Assembly: GCA_028688175.1 (NCBI GenBank)
Contig: JAQTYS010000114.1
Span: 1 to 8,435 of the forward strand
DNA from: Methanothrix sp.
GTDB lineage: Archaea; Halobacteriota; Methanosarcinia; Methanotrichales; Methanotrichaceae
Reading direction: 5' to 3'
DNA: 8,435 nucleotides
The notes beneath the pieces are model-generated. The model was not told the origin of the DNA, searched no databases, and worked only from the letters and a program-made list of their open reading frames with translations. Made by a program: the position numbers and the translations under genes. Shown here piece after piece: positions 6,407 through 8,435 of this stretch. Position 1 is the first letter of the stretch. Every line of letters begins with the position of its first letter.

Positions 6407-6422
6407 ACGCCACAAATGCAGT

Positions 6423-7910
6423 CTACTGCAAGGAGATAAAACTTTCCCCGCAATAGGCCCGTCCGGTGACATCCACCACCAGAGAAACAAGATCTTCCAG
6501 GCGGTTGATGTAGTATACCTTGCCTAAACTTGCCAGTGCTTCCTCCACATGCTTATCCCTGTAGGCCTGGTCGATGCAGAAGAGCACGAAATTGCCCACT
6601 TCCGAGGCCCTTTTGATGTCATCCCATTCCTGGTAGAGGTTCTGAATATGGGTGTCGGTGATGCACAGGATCAGGCAACCGGGACGCTGCTCTGCCAGTT
6701 CCTTTATCGCCTTTCCCGGTATGTGGGTGCGAGTAGAGAAGAACTCCACCAGCACCTCCTCCACGGCGCTGAGATCTCGCGTCCAGGGATGGGCCAGATA
6801 TTTCTCGCTGAAATTTATGGCCGCGATCTCTGCGCCCTTGCTGTGGGCGAACCAGCAGGCCTTAAAGGCGGCAAGCGTAGCTTTGTGGGTCTTGGTCCCC
6901 ATCTTCGGCCCTTCCATGGAGCGGCTGCTGTCCAGGACAACAAGCAGATCAGGCACGGCTGAGCCGGCTGCGGCCATTGCCCCCGTCTCCGTTCCTCTCT
7001 TGTAGGTGGTCACTCCCGGGATTAGCCAGGGGGAGAGGCTTAAAGAGTAGGCATAGTCCAGCTCGCTGCAGGGATCGGTCAGCCTCCATTTGACCGGCGC
7101 AGAAGGGTAGCTCTCGCGGCGAGAGCGGGGCATTTCTCGAATCTCAATGCGGTAACTTTGATCGCGATACCAGCGCGAAAGGTCTCCCTTCAAGCCCAGA
7201 ACGGCCAGCACCTCTTCGTAACTGCCAAGATCAAGGCTCGCGGCACAGTTCAGAGGCGCATTATTTGCATTGCCATTTAAGATCTCCAGGCATCTGATCT
7301 GCCCGCGCCCCAGTATGCCGGGCTGGAACTTCTCCAGAATCGTGGACATCTGGCGGCACTGCCTCTGCCAGAGGTTTCTCTCTCTAATGCCCGCAGAGAA
7401 AACCCTTCCCAGTAGCTCTACCTCTGGTCGCGAGCAAGAGGGAAGATCCACTCCCCAGTAATTCCTTAAAAATCCCATAACCATTCGGTCCAGGGGCATG
7501 AGACGGTCCTGCTTTGCCAGCATATTCCAGCCCAGCAGCACCATTCTTTCATCAGACGCGCTTCTCTCCAGCCGGAAGGAGTCCACCACAATATCGGTGA
7601 ATATATTGACCAGACAGCGCGCCCGGTCGATATCCGGCTGATCCAGGCCCTTTAATGCCGCCAGAGCCAGCATGCCGGCCTCATCTAAGGAACGGGGACA
7701 GAAAATATAGTGGACGATGAGGTGGCCAAAGAGGTTTTCCAAATAAACCGGTCCCTGGTCCACAGTCTTCTGATCTATAGTGATGCAGTAGTTGCCGAAA
7801 GGAAACTCGCCCGCACTTGCTGACGGCCCAGGGCGCGGCCTGGGAAGAAGGGGCCAGTGCCAGCTCTCGCAAGATCGCTGCCAGACATCAGCCCAGTCCC
7901 AGGAGATCAT
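6423..7910 (-). CDS. VWA-domain protein with complete MIDAS and a conserved N-terminal domain
   Basis: A 495-residue protein. ATG 7910 was chosen over the upstream frame to 7952 because GAGG lies about six bases before it and the N-terminus MISWDWADVWQRS looks natural; the longer form would add a basic leader. The C-terminal third is a von Willebrand A domain: PDLLVVLDSSRSM (320-332) carries the DxSxS of the MIDAS, THIPGKAIKEL (395-405) supplies the Thr and CLILCITDT (412-420) the Asp. It therefore probably binds Mg2+ and a partner protein. The N-terminal part has GHLIVHYIFCP (62-72) followed by NIFTDIVVD (102-110). This resembles the HExxH-type metallopeptidase-like domain that precedes some VWA domains (DUF2201-like), but the Glu is replaced by Leu, so catalysis is doubtful. 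It overlaps the GXGXG gene upstream by 23 bases, indicating one operon. A MoxR-type ATPase partner might lie outside the window. Confidence 0.75.
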   Translation of the reverse strand: MISWDWADVWQRSCESWHWPLLPRPRPGPSASAGEFPFGNYCITIDQKTVDQGPVYLENLFGHLIVHYIFCPRSLDEAGMLALAALKGLDQPDIDRARCLVNIFTDIVVDSFRLERSASDERMVLLGWNMLAKQDRLMPLDRMVMGFLRNYWGVDLPSCSRPEVELLGRVFSAGIRERNLWQRQCRQMSTILEKFQPGILGRGQIRCLEILNGNANNAPLNCAASLDLGSYEEVLAVLGLKGDLSRWYRDQSYRIEIREMPRSRRESYPSAPVKWRLTDPCSELDYAYSLSLSPWLIPGVTTYKRGTETGAMAAAGSAVPDLLVVLDSSRSMEGPKMGTKTHKATLAAFKACWFAHSKGAEIAAINFSEKYLAHPWTRDLSAVEEVLVEFFSTRTHIPGKAIKELAEQRPGCLILCITDTHIQNLYQEWDDIKRASEVGNFVLFCIDQAYRDKHVEEALASLGKVYYINRLEDLVSLVVDVTGRAYCGESFISLQ

Positions 7911-8435
7911 CCGCCGCCTCGGGACCATAGCTTGCCGCCCTAATGCTTCCACCCTTTTTGCGCCATCCCGCTCTCTTGGCTGCCTTTCCCTTTACAAGGA
8001 TTTTGCCGCCACTCATAAGAAGCCCCAGATAGTCGCCGACGTCCCCGCGCACATAGAGGCTGCCGGCGCGCATGAGCCATCCCGCTCTCTCAGAGCAGCT
8101 TCCGAGAACTGCTATCCGGCCTCCCGAGTTGCCTAGGCCCGCAAACTTGCCGGCATCGCCCTTAACCACGCCATAGCCGCCGCGCATGTTTCGAAAGGCA
8201 TAATCCCGGCAGCCTGCCGCTATTATTCCACCACCCTCCATCTCCTGGCCCAGATAGTCACCCGCTTTTCCCTGCACCCGGATCTTGCCTCCTTTCATCC
8301 TCTCGCCGACGTGGTCTGCGGCCTCCTGCAGGATTATGGTGCCTCTGGAAAGCTCGAGGCCTGCATAATCCCGGCAAGGCAATAGCAATGGAGCAGCGCA
8401 ACACTCTGCGGCAAGGCTGGTGAGATAACCCCAGA
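7888..8435 (-). CDS. GXGXG beta-helix repeat protein (FwdC/GltB C-terminal type), N-terminus cut off
   Basis: The frame is open from the right edge (Trp codon at 8433-8431) to TGA 7890-7888, about 181 visible residues. It contains about eight repeats of roughly 19-20 residues following G-x-A-G-D-Y-x-G-x-x-M-x-G-G-x-I-x-V-x-G. Clear units are ADHVGERMKGGKIRVQG, AGDYLGQEMEGGGI and VGDYLGLLMSGGKILVKG. This is the right-handed beta-helix GXGXG fold of glutamate synthase C-termini and of formylmethanofuran dehydrogenase subunit C. True FwdC has a longer N-terminal part and binds within a large complex. Here the partner is a VWA gene, so this may be a standalone or paralogous GXGXG protein. A TTG at 8388 could pass for a start, but the frame continues upstream with good coding composition, so the gene is taken as partial. 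It ends inside the start of the VWA gene. Confidence 0.72.
   Translation of the reverse strand, partial: WGYLTSLAAECCAAPLLLPCRDYAGLELSRGTIILQEAADHVGERMKGGKIRVQGKAGDYLGQEMEGGGIIAAGCRDYAFRNMRGGYGVVKGDAGKFAGLGNSGGRIAVLGSCSERAGWLMRAGSLYVRGDVGDYLGLLMSGGKILVKGKAAKRAGWRKKGGSIRAASYGPEAADDLLGLG

Noticed and set aside
6549..7005. Two plus-strand open frames inside the VWA gene
   Set aside because: They are antisense to clear VWA motifs and have no ribosome site or family resemblance.
7911..7952. Longer N-terminus for the VWA protein
   Set aside because: It would add a 14-residue leader overlapping further into the GXGXG gene, while ATG 7910 has a GAGG at good spacing.
1..8435. CRISPR array, insertion sequence or integrase
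   Set aside because: No regularly spaced repeats, terminal inverted repeats or transposase/recombinase motifs were seen; the only large direct repeat is the gene-end duplication.

Overview
The window most likely comes from a methanogenic archaeon, possibly of the Methanothrix/Methanosarcinales type. The support is a His tRNA with archaeal-looking TATA-type promoter sequence elsewhere in the window, GGAG/GAGGTGA ribosome sites, a GXGXG beta-helix protein of the kind found in formylmethanofuran dehydrogenase subunit C, and a DUF4258/YgiT toxin-antitoxin pair of a type common in archaea and cyanobacteria. The genus is an inference; no rRNA or methanogenesis marker is present to fix it.

Left part (1-1933). 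The C-terminal end of a possible DUF1616-like protein runs in from the left edge (+). A small highly charged ORF faces it on the minus strand (205-357). A shared AT-rich promoter region (about 358-478) separates that ORF from an unrecognised 127-residue protein on the plus strand (479-862). Next comes a two-gene toxin-antitoxin module, a DUF4258 protein and a YgiT-type zinc-finger protein, overlapping by ATGA. Just after it lies a decayed second copy of the 3' end of the 127-residue gene (about 1580-1769). The TA module is therefore bracketed by imperfect direct repeats.

Centre (1934-6318). A two-gene, translationally coupled operon (ATGA overlap) holds the most interesting content. The first gene encodes a caspase-type (C14) protease with intact His and Cys, fused to a STAND/AAA-like NTPase whose P-loop lysine is replaced by arginine. 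The second encodes a multi-pass membrane domain of unusual Met/Gly/Ala repetitive make-up, then a helical linker, an intact STAND-type NTPase and a C-terminal winged-helix-like region. A sensor/protease plus membrane effector or anchor suggests an undescribed cell-suicide or anti-phage module. That function is inferred, not shown.

Right part (6319-8435), all on the minus strand. A gene for a partial GXGXG beta-helix protein (N-terminus beyond the window) overlaps a VWA-domain protein with a complete MIDAS motif, and a tRNA-His(GTG) lies 16 bases downstream of that. The tRNA points its 3' end at the accessory block, the usual geometry for an island next to a tRNA, but no integrase or second copy of the tRNA end is visible here.
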